From contig PMCR01000198.1 of assembly GCA_003155465.1 (NCBI GenBank), positions 1-10,226 of the forward strand: a DNA stretch of 10,226 nt. The letters run 5' to 3'. Positions 1 to 6,887 of this stretch are shown one piece after another; within the stretch, counting starts at the first letter, position 1, and every line of letters begins with the position of its first letter. A program made the position numbers and the translations under genes. The stretch is from Myxococcales bacterium (GTDB lineage: Bacteria > Myxococcota > Polyangia > Fen-1088). Under the pieces are notes generated by a model, which searched no databases, was not told where the DNA came from, and was given only the letters and a program-made list of their open reading frames with translations.

Positions 1-476
1 GATTGGCCGATGAGCGTCTTCTGCCGTTCGGCAGCCAGTTGGGCGCGCAACGAGCGGTTTTCCTGCAGGAGATTGCATTTCTCCAGCGCCTTGCTCACCG
101 CGCGAACGACATGGGCGCGCTTGAGCGGCTTGGTGACGAAGTCGTAGGCACCCTGCCTCATGGCATCCACGGCGTTCTCCACCGAGCCGTAGGCGGTCAT
201 GAGTATGGTCTCGGTTTCAGGCGAGATGCTGCGACTGGCCTTGAGCAGATCCAGGCCGGACATGCCGGGCATGATCAAATCGGTGAGCACGACAGAAACC
301 GGCTCGCGGCGCAGGATCTCAAGCGCCTCTCCACCGCTGCGCGCCGTGAGTACACGCAGCGACTCGCGCTCGAAGATCTTGCTCAACGAGTCTACGATGC
401 CTGGCTCATCGTCCACGACCAGGATGGTCGGGGCGGCTGGATCTCGGGCCGCGCTGGCTTCGGCTTCACTTGTCAC
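1..476 (-). CDS. Response regulator, NtrC-like, N-terminal part (runs off left edge)
   Basis: Only the first 158 residues are in the window. Residues 17-130 form a CheY-like receiver domain: acidic pair D22/D23 after ILVV, phospho-acceptor D66 in LTDLIMPGMSG, conserved T94 in MTAYG and K116 in TKPL. A helical linker (about 128-153) follows, and the last visible residues, LIGQS, resemble the opening of the sigma-54 activator AAA+ domain (I-[IV]-G-x-S). I therefore infer an enhancer-binding activator with a central ATPase and a C-terminal HTH beyond the edge, although a shorter regulator cannot be excluded. The GTG start at 476 is the only start codon after the in-frame stop at 501-503 and has a good ribosome site. 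No partner kinase is visible; it may lie off the left side. The 178 bp between this gene and the glycosidase gene hold no other feature I can support. Confidence 0.85.
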   Translation of the reverse strand, partial: MTSEAEASAARDPAAPTILVVDDEPGIVDSLSKIFERESLRVLTARSGGEALEILRREPVSVVLTDLIMPGMSGLDLLKASRSISPETETILMTAYGSVENAVDAMRQGAYDFVTKPLKRAHVVRAVSKALEKCNLLQENRSLRAQLAAERQKTLIGQ

Positions 477-485
477 GTCTGCAGT

Positions 486-490
486 TCCTC
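486..490 (-). promoter_or_regulatory. Ribosome binding site of the response regulator
   Basis: GAGGA on the minus strand, 9 nt before the GTG at 476. It supports this GTG as the start, since no other start codon lies between it and the upstream stop. Confidence 0.6.
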
Positions 491-654
491 GTGCTGCTCT
501 TCAAGGCGGATGCCAGATGTCTCCGACCTGGCTGACGCCGCTCAACTAGCCGGAAATACAACGCTATTCAGGCGCGGCTTTTTGCAGGGGTCGATGGAGT
601 GCCATCTTGACACAGGTTCCGCTAGCCCGCCCGTCTTCTTGTCACTCTAGCTCG

Positions 655-2523
655 TCATGGCGTGACCGGGCCAACGAAAGTGGTTACGCTGGTCGGGACC
701 AGGGTGACGGTCACCGTTGTGCCACCGGTCAAAGTGCCGATGTTGGCGATGTTCTCGCTGGCCGAAGTGCGGTAGCCGGTCATCTCGCCGAAACGTCCCG
801 AGTCGATAGTCAACCCGAACGCGATCTGGGAAGTTCCCGCATTGATCGCCACCACCGCCACCTGGTCCCCGGCCGGATTCTTGAAGGCGGACAGGTAAAC
901 GTTGGCGGCCGGATTTGCCACGGCGTCGACGCGGTGCCAATCAGGACGAACAAAACGGCTGTACTGGCCTAGAGTGTACAGGCGCTTGGGCACGGTGCCG
1001 TTGGGGTTGACCAGGAATCCGTTGCCGCTGCCCCACGCCCACCAATAAAGGAACGCGCTCATCTGGCCGACCACCAGGTCCATGTGAACCAGCCGCGCGA
1101 CCAGCAGCCCGTCGGTCATGCTGGTGTCCTGGGCCCACGCTGCCGTACTGAACTCTGTCATCCAGATCCCTTTGCCCGCTGCCAACGACTTGGCCAACAC
1201 CGGTGTCGTGTACGAGGTGGCGTTGCTCTTCGTGAATTCGTACTGGTGAACCCCCACCACGCCCAACAGGGTGGACGTGTTCGCGTCGCTAAGGAGGGGA
1301 ACAATCAGATCCTCTTTCACGTTTTGGTATTCGGGCGCCATGATCTTCAGGTTGGGAGACCGAGCGAACACGCCCTTCCTTGTGAACTCTGTCTTCAGCG
1401 TCGCGAGGAAGTCGTGAAACTGTGCCGCCGTCCAGTTGGCCGATTCGTACGTGCATTGAAAGTTCGGCTCGTTCTGCAGCGAAAGGACCGACAGATCCAC
1501 GCCGAACTTGCCCTTGTATCCCAGGGCATAGTCCGCCAAGACATCGGCGTAGTCAGCGTAGTGGCTGGAATCGAGCGTGCCACCCACTTCGGGCTTCGAA
1601 TAGTCCATGGTCTTGTAGCTGTCGCTCACCTTCCATTTGCTCACGCTGTTGTTGGGTGGCGTCCAGGGCGTGCTCATGAACCTCGTGACCTGATAGTCCG
1701 CCCCCTTGGCTTTGATGTCGTTGATAAGGGCGCTGGTGTTGGTCAAGTCCCAGCCGAACCAATTGAGCGAGAAGGTCTTGCTGCCATCGGCAGCGGTGGT
1801 GGACTTGTAGGTGCCGTCGGCGTTCTTGTCGATGAACTTGTCGTCGTTGGAGGAGTTCTCTCGAAATGGGATTCTGTTGCGCAGCATGGATAGTCCGGCC
1901 CCTTTGGTGACGCTGAAAAGGGCGTCGTAGACGGCGGTCTTGGCCGAGGCGCTGGGAGGATACAACCAGGCGTTACTGACCCCGAATCCGTCGATCACCT
2001 GCATGACCTGCGAAAGCTTCACATTTGCGCCGGTGTTGGTCGCGCGGGTTCCGCCCAAGGTCGTCCCGCCCGAGCCAGTCGTTCCCCCCGTCGTCGCGGC
2101 TCCGCCCGTGCTCGTGGCGCCGCCGGTTCTAGCCGTGCCCGTGCTGCCGCCGGTTACGGACGTGCCCGTGCTGCCGCCGGTTCCGAACGTGCCCGCGGTG
2201 CCGCCGGTCCTAGTGCTCGCAGTCCCGCCGTTTGCAGCCGAGCCCGCCGTGGATGGAAGACCGCCCGTGGAAGTGACCGTCGCGGTCGTCCCCCCTCCGG
2301 TTGCTAGGCCGCCTGTGCTGCCCGGGCTCGAAACCCCGCCCGTCCCCCCGGCCGCGGGCGCGTCGAGGGTCGAAATCGAGCCGCCGGTATCGAGCGGTTC
2401 TGTGGTCCGGTCTTGTTTGGGCGGGCCAGCTCCGTCTGCGGAATTGGATCCTTGTTGGCACCCAATACCCATCGCCGCGAAAAGAAGAAGGGGCAGCGCC
2501 CTTGCCGTCGTGCTTCTGAACAT
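655..2523 (-). CDS. GH30-family glycosidase lipoprotein (xylanase-like)
   Basis: Secreted glycoside hydrolase of 622 residues, clan GH-A, related to bacterial GH30 xylanases. Residues 1-22 are a lipoprotein signal (hydrophobic LPLLLFAAMG, then GIGC; C22 the likely lipidated Cys). Residues 46-165 are a Gly/Thr/Ser linker of TGG units. The catalytic domain covers about 166-622: DGFG at 178-181, PWTPP at 286-290, acid/base E352 in LQNEP, nucleophile E457 in MTEFS, WWAW at 494-497, then a C-terminal beta domain from about 525 (FVRP, VAINAG, SVTTFVG). This layout matches Bacillus XynC as I recall it, but the loop after WW that carries the glucuronate-binding Arg in subfamily 8 reads AWGSGNG here. 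The substrate is therefore uncertain: xylan, or another beta-glycan. I chose ATG 2523, not the upstream in-frame ATG 2619, because the lipoprotein signal begins there; the ribosome site is weak (GGA 11 nt before). No clear promoter is seen in the 224 bp upstream. Confidence 0.88.
   Translation of the reverse strand: MFRSTTARALPLLLFAAMGIGCQQGSNSADGAGPPKQDRTTEPLDTGGSISTLDAPAAGGTGGVSSPGSTGGLATGGGTTATVTSTGGLPSTAGSAANGGTASTRTGGTAGTFGTGGSTGTSVTGGSTGTARTGGATSTGGAATTGGTTGSGGTTLGGTRATNTGANVKLSQVMQVIDGFGVSNAWLYPPSASAKTAVYDALFSVTKGAGLSMLRNRIPFRENSSNDDKFIDKNADGTYKSTTAADGSKTFSLNWFGWDLTNTSALINDIKAKGADYQVTRFMSTPWTPPNNSVSKWKVSDSYKTMDYSKPEVGGTLDSSHYADYADVLADYALGYKGKFGVDLSVLSLQNEPNFQCTYESANWTAAQFHDFLATLKTEFTRKGVFARSPNLKIMAPEYQNVKEDLIVPLLSDANTSTLLGVVGVHQYEFTKSNATSYTTPVLAKSLAAGKGIWMTEFSTAAWAQDTSMTDGLLVARLVHMDLVVGQMSAFLYWWAWGSGNGFLVNPNGTVPKRLYTLGQYSRFVRPDWHRVDAVANPAANVYLSAFKNPAGDQVAVVAINAGTSQIAFGLTIDSGRFGEMTGYRTSASENIANIGTLTGGTTVTVTLVPTSVTTFVGPVTP
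2107..2214 (-). repeat. Four tandem 27-bp units in the glycosidase linker
   Basis: Units begin at 2107, 2134, 2161 and 2188, each 27 bp, with a conserved 22-bp core. The copies at 2134 and 2161 are identical over that core; the outer two are diverged. On the coding strand each unit gives nine residues of the type TGG-STGT-xx. The pattern indicates in-frame tandem duplication, so the linker length may vary between strains. Confidence 0.8.
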
Positions 2524-2747
2524 GTTGTTTCGGTTCCGGAGCCTACTAAGGATACTACAGCTCCAGGCTGCAGACACCAGCGGTGGCGAGTCACGAACAA
2601 CCCCTGGGCCATCCGCCATAGGACAACCAGGGACTTTAGCGAAAGCCTGGAGGCCCAGTGCAGAACGAGTCCCAACGCGACAATCGACCCGCCGGCTATT
2701 CGCAACAGGCTCCTAGGCCGGGGGCGCAGCGATCGAGAAAGTGCCAG

Positions 2748-5414
2748 CTACCTGCACGCGCCGTTCTGGCAGGTGGCCGGCGCGGTGCATGCGGTTCCGC
2801 AGGTGCCGCAGTTGGCGCTGTCGCTGCCCAGGTTGGCGCAGCCTCCGCTGCAGTCGGCCAGACCCGGCCCGCACGACGAGCAGCAGCGGAACCCGGTATC
2901 AGGATACGAGAAATTCTGCGCGAGCGTGGCGGCCATGAATGTGCACCCCAGGCCGACGGAGTAGCTGTCGAAGGCGCCCCCTCGGCAGGTGTAAATCTTG
3001 CGTCCATCGGCCAGCGTGCCGCGGGGGTCGTCGGTCCATTCGGCCAGATTGCCGCTCATGTCGAAAGCCACCTCGCCGGTCAGGGTCGGGTCGAGGTCCC
3101 CGGAGGTTGTGCAATGGTTGAACGACCCCACGGCCGCAGCCGCGTTGAGGTTCGTTTCGGCGCCGTTGCAGAGGGACGCATCGTAGCTTGCACCGTAGGG
3201 GTAGCAGCCGCTGGTGCAGGGCTTTGCCAAGGAGCAGGCAAAGCCCCACTCGTCGGCGGTCACGACGTCATTGCTGCGCGTGACTTTGCACAGACGCATG
3301 CCGGCGGCGCGGCAAGCGGCATCGGCCGCCACCCAGGTCACCGAACTCCAGGGCAGAACCCCGGTCCCGGTCGCGCTGGTTCCGCGCGAGCAGGCGCGCG
3401 CGGAGGAAGTGCCCGCCGAGGTCGCGTTCGCGTCGACGCGGCTGGCTTCGTAGCTGTAGATGTAGTAGCCGCTGCTTGGTGCGCCGGCTGCCGTGACGTG
3501 GACCACGGAATCGCGCACACCCTTGCACTCTTGACCCGCACACGTGAGAAGTCCCAGCCCCGGCGGGTTGTCCCAGCCCTCGTCAGTGAGCCCGTCGCAG
3601 TCATTGTCCTTGCCGTCGCAGATCTCGTCGGTCGGTATGGCGGCGGTTGAGCCAGACAGATCGCAGCCCGGGGCCAATGTCTTGTCGGCTTGGCACTTCA
3701 TGGTGCCGGCGCGGCGGCATTCGCCCAGACCCGCGTTGTCGCTGCACGGGGTGCCCAGGACGGTCGACGCGAACTCGTCCACCGCGCCATCGCAGTCGTT
3801 GTCCAGCCCGTCGCACCACGATTCCTGCGCCACCAGCTGGTTGGGACTGGCAAGCTGCACGGTGGCCGGGTAGTTGCAGATCCAGCTCGGCTTGCTGGCG
3901 CCGGACGGGGTGGTACACACCGGGAAACTGGCGTCGCCAGGGAAGCGCGCGGAGCCGCCTGGACCCTTGCCACATTCGCCGGTCTGCCGGCAGAAGTTGA
4001 GCGCTGGCTGGATCAGGCCTGGGTCATCCGCGTCCGTGAGCCCGTTGCAGTCGTTGTCCTTGCCGTCACAGACTTCGGGTCCATCGGGCGTGCAGGCGTA
4101 TTCGCAGCCGTTGCTCGGGTTGTGGTCGGCATCCGCCCATGCGTCCTGGCACGGGCCCAGGCGACATTGACCGCCGCTGCATAGCCCTGTGGCATGTGGA
4201 TATGCGTGTGTGCAGGCTTGCCCGCAACTCCCGCAATTCCGCGGATCAGTCTGAAGATCGAAGTCTTCGTCGACCGCGCCGTCGCAGTCGTTGTCCTTGC
4301 CGTCGCAGATTTCCAATTGCGGCGTCACCGCGCCGGTACAGACCAGGGCCCCAGCCGTGCACACCCAAGCGCCCAGCCGGCACTCGCCGGTGCAGGCCCC
4401 GGTCTGCAGGTTGCAGCCGTCGGCCCCCGCCGGATAGCAGGGCTTGCCCAGGTTGGGATCGCTCTCGTCTATCATGCCGTCGCAGTTGTTGTCGCGTCCG
4501 TCGCAGACTTCCGGGCTGGCTTGTCCAGCGCCCACGCAGACCGGTACCCCGGCGATGCAGGTCAGGACACCCGACTGGCACCCATTTTCACCGCAAAGTT
4601 GACCGACGTCCTTGGCCCCCTCGTCGATGGTGCCATCGCAGTCGTTGTCCTTGCCGTCGCAGATCTCGACGCGGTTGTTGCTCGGCGTGCAGCCATATTC
4701 GCAACCGTTCTCCGGCGCGCCGTCGAGATCGACGTAGCCGGGCAGGCAGTCGAACATGCATTGTCCCTGCCGGCAGCGTCCGCCGGAGTGAGCCGAACTG
4801 CACACGTTGTCACATTGGCCGCAGTTGGCCGCGTCGTTCTCGAGGTCGAAGCCTTCGTCGATCTGGCCGTCGCAGTTGTTGTCCTTGCCATCGCAAATCT
4901 CGACGCCGCCGTTGCTCTGCAGGCACTCGCAACCGTTCTCTGACTTGGTGTCGAGATCGACGTATCCCGGATCGCAGGTGCCCACGCCGCACCGGCCGGC
5001 CACGCAGGACACCTGGGCATGGGGGGGAATCGCGCAGGTGGTTCCGCATGAGCCGCAGTTCAGCGGGTCAGTCTGAAGATCGGTCCCGGGACAGGATCCG
5101 CCATCAGACGAGGTTCCGCGATTCGCATCGGAACCCGGCCCGCTGTCAGAGGATCCGCCCGCGCCTCCGCTGTTGAGAGAGAAACCGTCTGTCCCCATGG
5201 CGTCCACGCCGGGCGCACCGATGATTGCCAGCTTGTCGCTCCGTTGCTGGCAGGCACCCAGGGCCAGTGCGAGAGCCAAGGCGCAGGCGAAACCCGCGCG
5301 AACCGCAGGGCAGTCCCTTTCTACCTGCCGCCGCGTGTCTCGCTGGCCACGCACCTCATCGGCCGAGGCACCGGAGCTGCTCTGACCAAGGGTACGAGTC
5401 ACCGTGGATTGCAT
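2748..5414 (-). CDS. Cys-rich lipoprotein: seven MopE-type repeats plus FGE-like domain
   Basis: An 888-residue exported protein of unknown role. Residues about 39-55 are a lipoprotein signal ending in LGAC (C55). A Gly/Ser linker follows (about 82-107). Residues 108-640 are Cys-rich, with seven CDGxDN[ND]C[DN]G cores at 174, 252, 304, 370, 449, 534 and 599. This is the putative metal-binding repeat named after the Methylococcus copper protein MopE. Four NCGxCxxxC motifs lie at 119, 197, 393 and 868. Residues about 640-846 resemble a formylglycine-generating-enzyme (SUMF1) domain: WVAADAACRAAGMRLC, FDMSGNLAEWT, RGGAF and DTGFRCC. The Cys pair needed for FGE catalysis is not at the expected place, so a structural or binding role is more likely. 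The start is uncertain: ATG 5414 has AGGG six nt upstream, but a promoter candidate ends almost on it; GTG 5354 would give a more usual 35-residue signal. Such proteins are typical of myxobacterial surfaces. Confidence 0.85.
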   Translation of the reverse strand: MQSTVTRTLGQSSSGASADEVRGQRDTRRQVERDCPAVRAGFACALALALALGACQQRSDKLAIIGAPGVDAMGTDGFSLNSGGAGGSSDSGPGSDANRGTSSDGGSCPGTDLQTDPLNCGSCGTTCAIPPHAQVSCVAGRCGVGTCDPGYVDLDTKSENGCECLQSNGGVEICDGKDNNCDGQIDEGFDLENDAANCGQCDNVCSSAHSGGRCRQGQCMFDCLPGYVDLDGAPENGCEYGCTPSNNRVEICDGKDNDCDGTIDEGAKDVGQLCGENGCQSGVLTCIAGVPVCVGAGQASPEVCDGRDNNCDGMIDESDPNLGKPCYPAGADGCNLQTGACTGECRLGAWVCTAGALVCTGAVTPQLEICDGKDNDCDGAVDEDFDLQTDPRNCGSCGQACTHAYPHATGLCSGGQCRLGPCQDAWADADHNPSNGCEYACTPDGPEVCDGKDNDCNGLTDADDPGLIQPALNFCRQTGECGKGPGGSARFPGDASFPVCTTPSGASKPSWICNYPATVQLASPNQLVAQESWCDGLDNDCDGAVDEFASTVLGTPCSDNAGLGECRRAGTMKCQADKTLAPGCDLSGSTAAIPTDEICDGKDNDCDGLTDEGWDNPPGLGLLTCAGQECKGVRDSVVHVTAAGAPSSGYYIYSYEASRVDANATSAGTSSARACSRGTSATGTGVLPWSSVTWVAADAACRAAGMRLCKVTRSNDVVTADEWGFACSLAKPCTSGCYPYGASYDASLCNGAETNLNAAAAVGSFNHCTTSGDLDPTLTGEVAFDMSGNLAEWTDDPRGTLADGRKIYTCRGGAFDSYSVGLGCTFMAATLAQNFSYPDTGFRCCSSCGPGLADCSGGCANLGSDSANCGTCGTACTAPATCQNGACR
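3591..4895 (-). repeat. Seven dispersed CDGxDNxCDG coding repeats
   Basis: The 30-bp cores lie at 3591-3620, 3756-3815 (one core inside), 4041-4070, 4278-4307, 4476-4505, 4632-4661 and 4866-4895. They recur every 52 to 85 codons and are close in DNA sequence as well as in protein. They could recombine with each other or mislead short-read assembly. Confidence 0.75.
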
Positions 5415-5424
5415 GGAGAACCCT

Positions 5425-5454
5425 AGTGTACAGTCTCTCGACGGGTGCTGTAAA
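5425..5454 (-). promoter_or_regulatory. Candidate sigma-70 promoter of the Cys-rich lipoprotein gene
   Basis: On the minus strand, TTTACA (5449-5454, five of six matches to TTGACA) is followed after 18 bp by TACACT (5425-5430, four of six to TATAAT). Transcription would start close to the ATG at 5414, giving a nearly leaderless message, or would favour a start further inside such as GTG 5354. It lies in the 82-bp gap after the GGDEF gene, so the lipoprotein gene may be transcribed independently. Confidence 0.4.
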
Positions 5455-5496
5455 ATTCAACCGGTTCGGTGCTCTAGGTGTTTTCTCGCCGAATCG

Positions 5497-6126
5497 TCAC
5501 GTCCGCACAGCCGCACGTGGCCGCCAAGGGATGGTCGGGTCTGCCGACGCGAGACTCTGGCGGCGCTTGTCCAGGCACATCTTGTGATCGGCCACGCGCA
5601 TGAGCTGGTTGCAGGTGGTGCCATCTTCAGGATAGTCGGCGAATCCGAAGCTGAGGCCGATGGAGAAGGGAGCGCCGGTGCGCGTCTCGGACAGCGCCGC
5701 ATGCAGCCGCGCGAGCAGCGGCTCGGACCCGGATACCCCGACTTCGGGGAAAAGCACCGCAAACTCATCGTCCCCGACGCGGCAGATCACGTCGTGGGCC
5801 CGCAGCGAGCGTTCGAGAAGTTCGGCCACCCAGCGCAGCACCAGATCTCCTTCTTCGCGGCTGTGGGCGTCATTTATGGATTTGAGGCTGTTGACATCGA
5901 CCATCATGATGCCGAAGTGGCGGCGCGGCTGGCGATGCGCGCGGCTCAACTCTTCCGTGAGACGCTCGGTGAAGTAGCGGCGGTTCCACAGGCCGGTCAG
6001 CTCGTCGCGGTAGGCGAGAACGCGATAGGACTCCAACCTGGCGAGTTCGTGACGCAGATCCGCGTTCTCACGCAGCAGATCCTTCACACTGGGCGGTGCA
6101 GATCGGGTCGAATCCTTGCGTCCCAC
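5497..6126 (-). CDS. Short protein with a degenerate GGDEF domain
   Basis: A 209-residue cytoplasmic protein with no membrane segment or sensory domain. Residues 14-37 are a probable coiled coil (VKDLLRENADLRHELARLES). A GGDEF-type domain follows at about 38-190: DELTGLWNRRYF at 41-52, metal-binding D77 in VDVNSLKSIND, and the signature as GDDEF at 118-122, with D in place of the second Gly. The usual GH before GD is SR here (NDAHSREEGD). The inhibitory c-di-GMP site RxxD is kept (R109-D112, five residues before the signature). Either a weak or inactive diguanylate cyclase or a c-di-GMP-binding effector is possible. GTG 6126 is chosen because AGAAGG lies six nt before it and because a longer reading would run antisense through the HAD gene. 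The gene is divergent from the HAD gene across 66 bp. Confidence 0.83.
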   Translation of the reverse strand: MGRKDSTRSAPPSVKDLLRENADLRHELARLESYRVLAYRDELTGLWNRRYFTERLTEELSRAHRQPRRHFGIMMVDVNSLKSINDAHSREEGDLVLRWVAELLERSLRAHDVICRVGDDEFAVLFPEVGVSGSEPLLARLHAALSETRTGAPFSIGLSFGFADYPEDGTTCNQLMRVADHKMCLDKRRQSLASADPTIPWRPRAAVRT

Positions 6127-6132
6127 GAGCGA

Positions 6133-6138
6133 CCTTCT
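6133..6138 (-). promoter_or_regulatory. Ribosome binding site of the GGDEF gene
   Basis: AGAAGG on the minus strand, six nt before the GTG at 6126. It decides the start: the open frame itself continues upstream to 6813 without a stop, but that part is antisense to the HAD gene. Confidence 0.65.
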
Positions 6139-6150
6139 AGCAAAAAGGTA

Positions 6151-6179
6151 GGTGGCGTGCCAACGCACCTCCGTATAAT
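6151..6179 (+). promoter_or_regulatory. Divergent promoter region with TATAAT and a small dyad
   Basis: A perfect TATAAT lies at 6174-6179 on the plus strand, 13 bp before the ATG of the HAD gene, so its message would have a leader of only about 7 nt. No good -35 box is seen at 16-18 bp. At that position is an imperfect dyad, 6151-6164 (core TGGCGTGCCA), which could be a regulator site. On the minus strand TTGGCA within the same dyad could serve as a -35 for the GGDEF gene, but no matching -10 is evident. Confidence 0.45.
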
Positions 6180-6192
6180 CCTTCGCGGAACC

Positions 6193-6876
6193 ATGTCCTT
6201 CCGCGCCGCACTTCTCTTCGATCTCGACGGAACCCTGGTCGACACCGAGCGTGACAACGTGGAGTCGGTCGTTCTGGCCCTGCGGCGTTGGCACGTCGAG
6301 ATTGACAGCGCCGAGCAGCATTTCGTGGTCGGCCACTCGTGGAATGAGATCTACGCCATGATTTGCCGCAACCATGGGCTGCAGGTGGGCATGGACGAGC
6401 TCATCGCGCGTGCGGTGGACGAGAAGCGGAGACTCCTCGCGCACAAGGGATACCAGCCGCTGCCTGGGGCGCGCGAAGCCATCAAGCGCCTTGGCCGGCG
6501 CGCGGACCTGGCCGTGGTTTCGGGTGCCAGCCGGGTTGAAGTGCACGAGGCGGTTGAGGGTCTGGGGATGCTCGGCGATTTTCGGGTCTTGCTCGGGGCC
6601 GAGGACTACAGCAAGGGGAAACCGGATCCCGAGCCGTATCTGACCGCGATGCGACTGCTCGCCGTGCCGCCAACCGCTTGTATCGTGGTGGAAGACGCCG
6701 AGCCGGGCATCCTGGCGGGGCGGGCTGCCGGCGCCCACGTGGTCGCTGTTCGGGCAGCCAACTATCTGGGATACGACCAGTCGGCGGCGGACGTCGTCAT
6801 CGACACGCTCCACGGTCTGACCGATGAGTTGTGCGATCGGTTGCTTGCGCAGACCGAGACGATCGCAGTCGGCTAG
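6193..6876 (+). CDS. HAD-superfamily hydrolase, phosphoglycolate phosphatase/beta-phosphoglucomutase-like
   Basis: A 227-residue soluble phosphatase of HAD subfamily I with all four motifs: motif I DLDGT with nucleophile D10 and acid/base D12; motif II S110 in VVSGAS; motif III K143 in KGKPDPEPY; motif IV E167/D168 in VVEDAEPG. The helical cap lies between motifs I and II (about residues 17-90). It hydrolyses or transfers phosphate on a small substrate that cannot be told from sequence; phosphoglycolate, sugar phosphates and nucleotides are all possible in this group. ATG 6193 starts the protein five residues before the usual hydrophobic strand of motif I; the frame stays open upstream, but that part is antisense to the GGDEF gene. 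GGA lies close before the ATG, so the ribosome site is weak. HMG-CoA lyase follows after 11 bp, suggesting one transcript, though a functional link is not obvious. Confidence 0.88.
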   Translation: MSFRAALLFDLDGTLVDTERDNVESVVLALRRWHVEIDSAEQHFVVGHSWNEIYAMICRNHGLQVGMDELIARAVDEKRRLLAHKGYQPLPGAREAIKRLGRRADLAVVSGASRVEVHEAVEGLGMLGDFRVLLGAEDYSKGKPDPEPYLTAMRLLAVPPTACIVVEDAEPGILAGRAAGAHVVAVRAANYLGYDQSAADVVIDTLHGLTDELCDRLLAQTETIAVG

Positions 6877-6887
6877 TAGGCGTTGCC

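Noticed and set aside
583..604. TGGCAC ... TGCA on the minus strand upstream of the response regulator, resembling a sigma-54 promoter.
   Set aside because: GG and GC are 16 bases apart instead of the required 10.
1940..2716. Plus-strand ORF of 258 residues rich in PPV repeats.
   Set aside because: It is the antisense shadow of the Gly/Thr linker of the glycosidase; TGG-type codons read as Pro and Val on the other strand. No start signal or homology.
2658..3650. Plus-strand ORF of 330 residues across the Cys-rich lipoprotein gene.
   Set aside because: Antisense shadow in GC-rich DNA; the minus-strand frame has clear domain motifs and this one has none.
5465..5500. Inverted TTCGG/CCGAA pair after the GGDEF gene as a terminator.
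   Set aside because: Only a five-base stem with a long loop and no adjoining T run.
5404..6192. N-terminal extension of the HAD frame to 490 residues.
   Set aside because: The extra 263 residues are antisense to the GGDEF gene; the family starts right at MSFRAALLFDLDGT.
6127..6813. N-terminal extension of the GGDEF frame to 438 residues.
   Set aside because: The extra 229 residues are antisense to the HAD gene and match nothing; GTG 6126 has a strong ribosome site.
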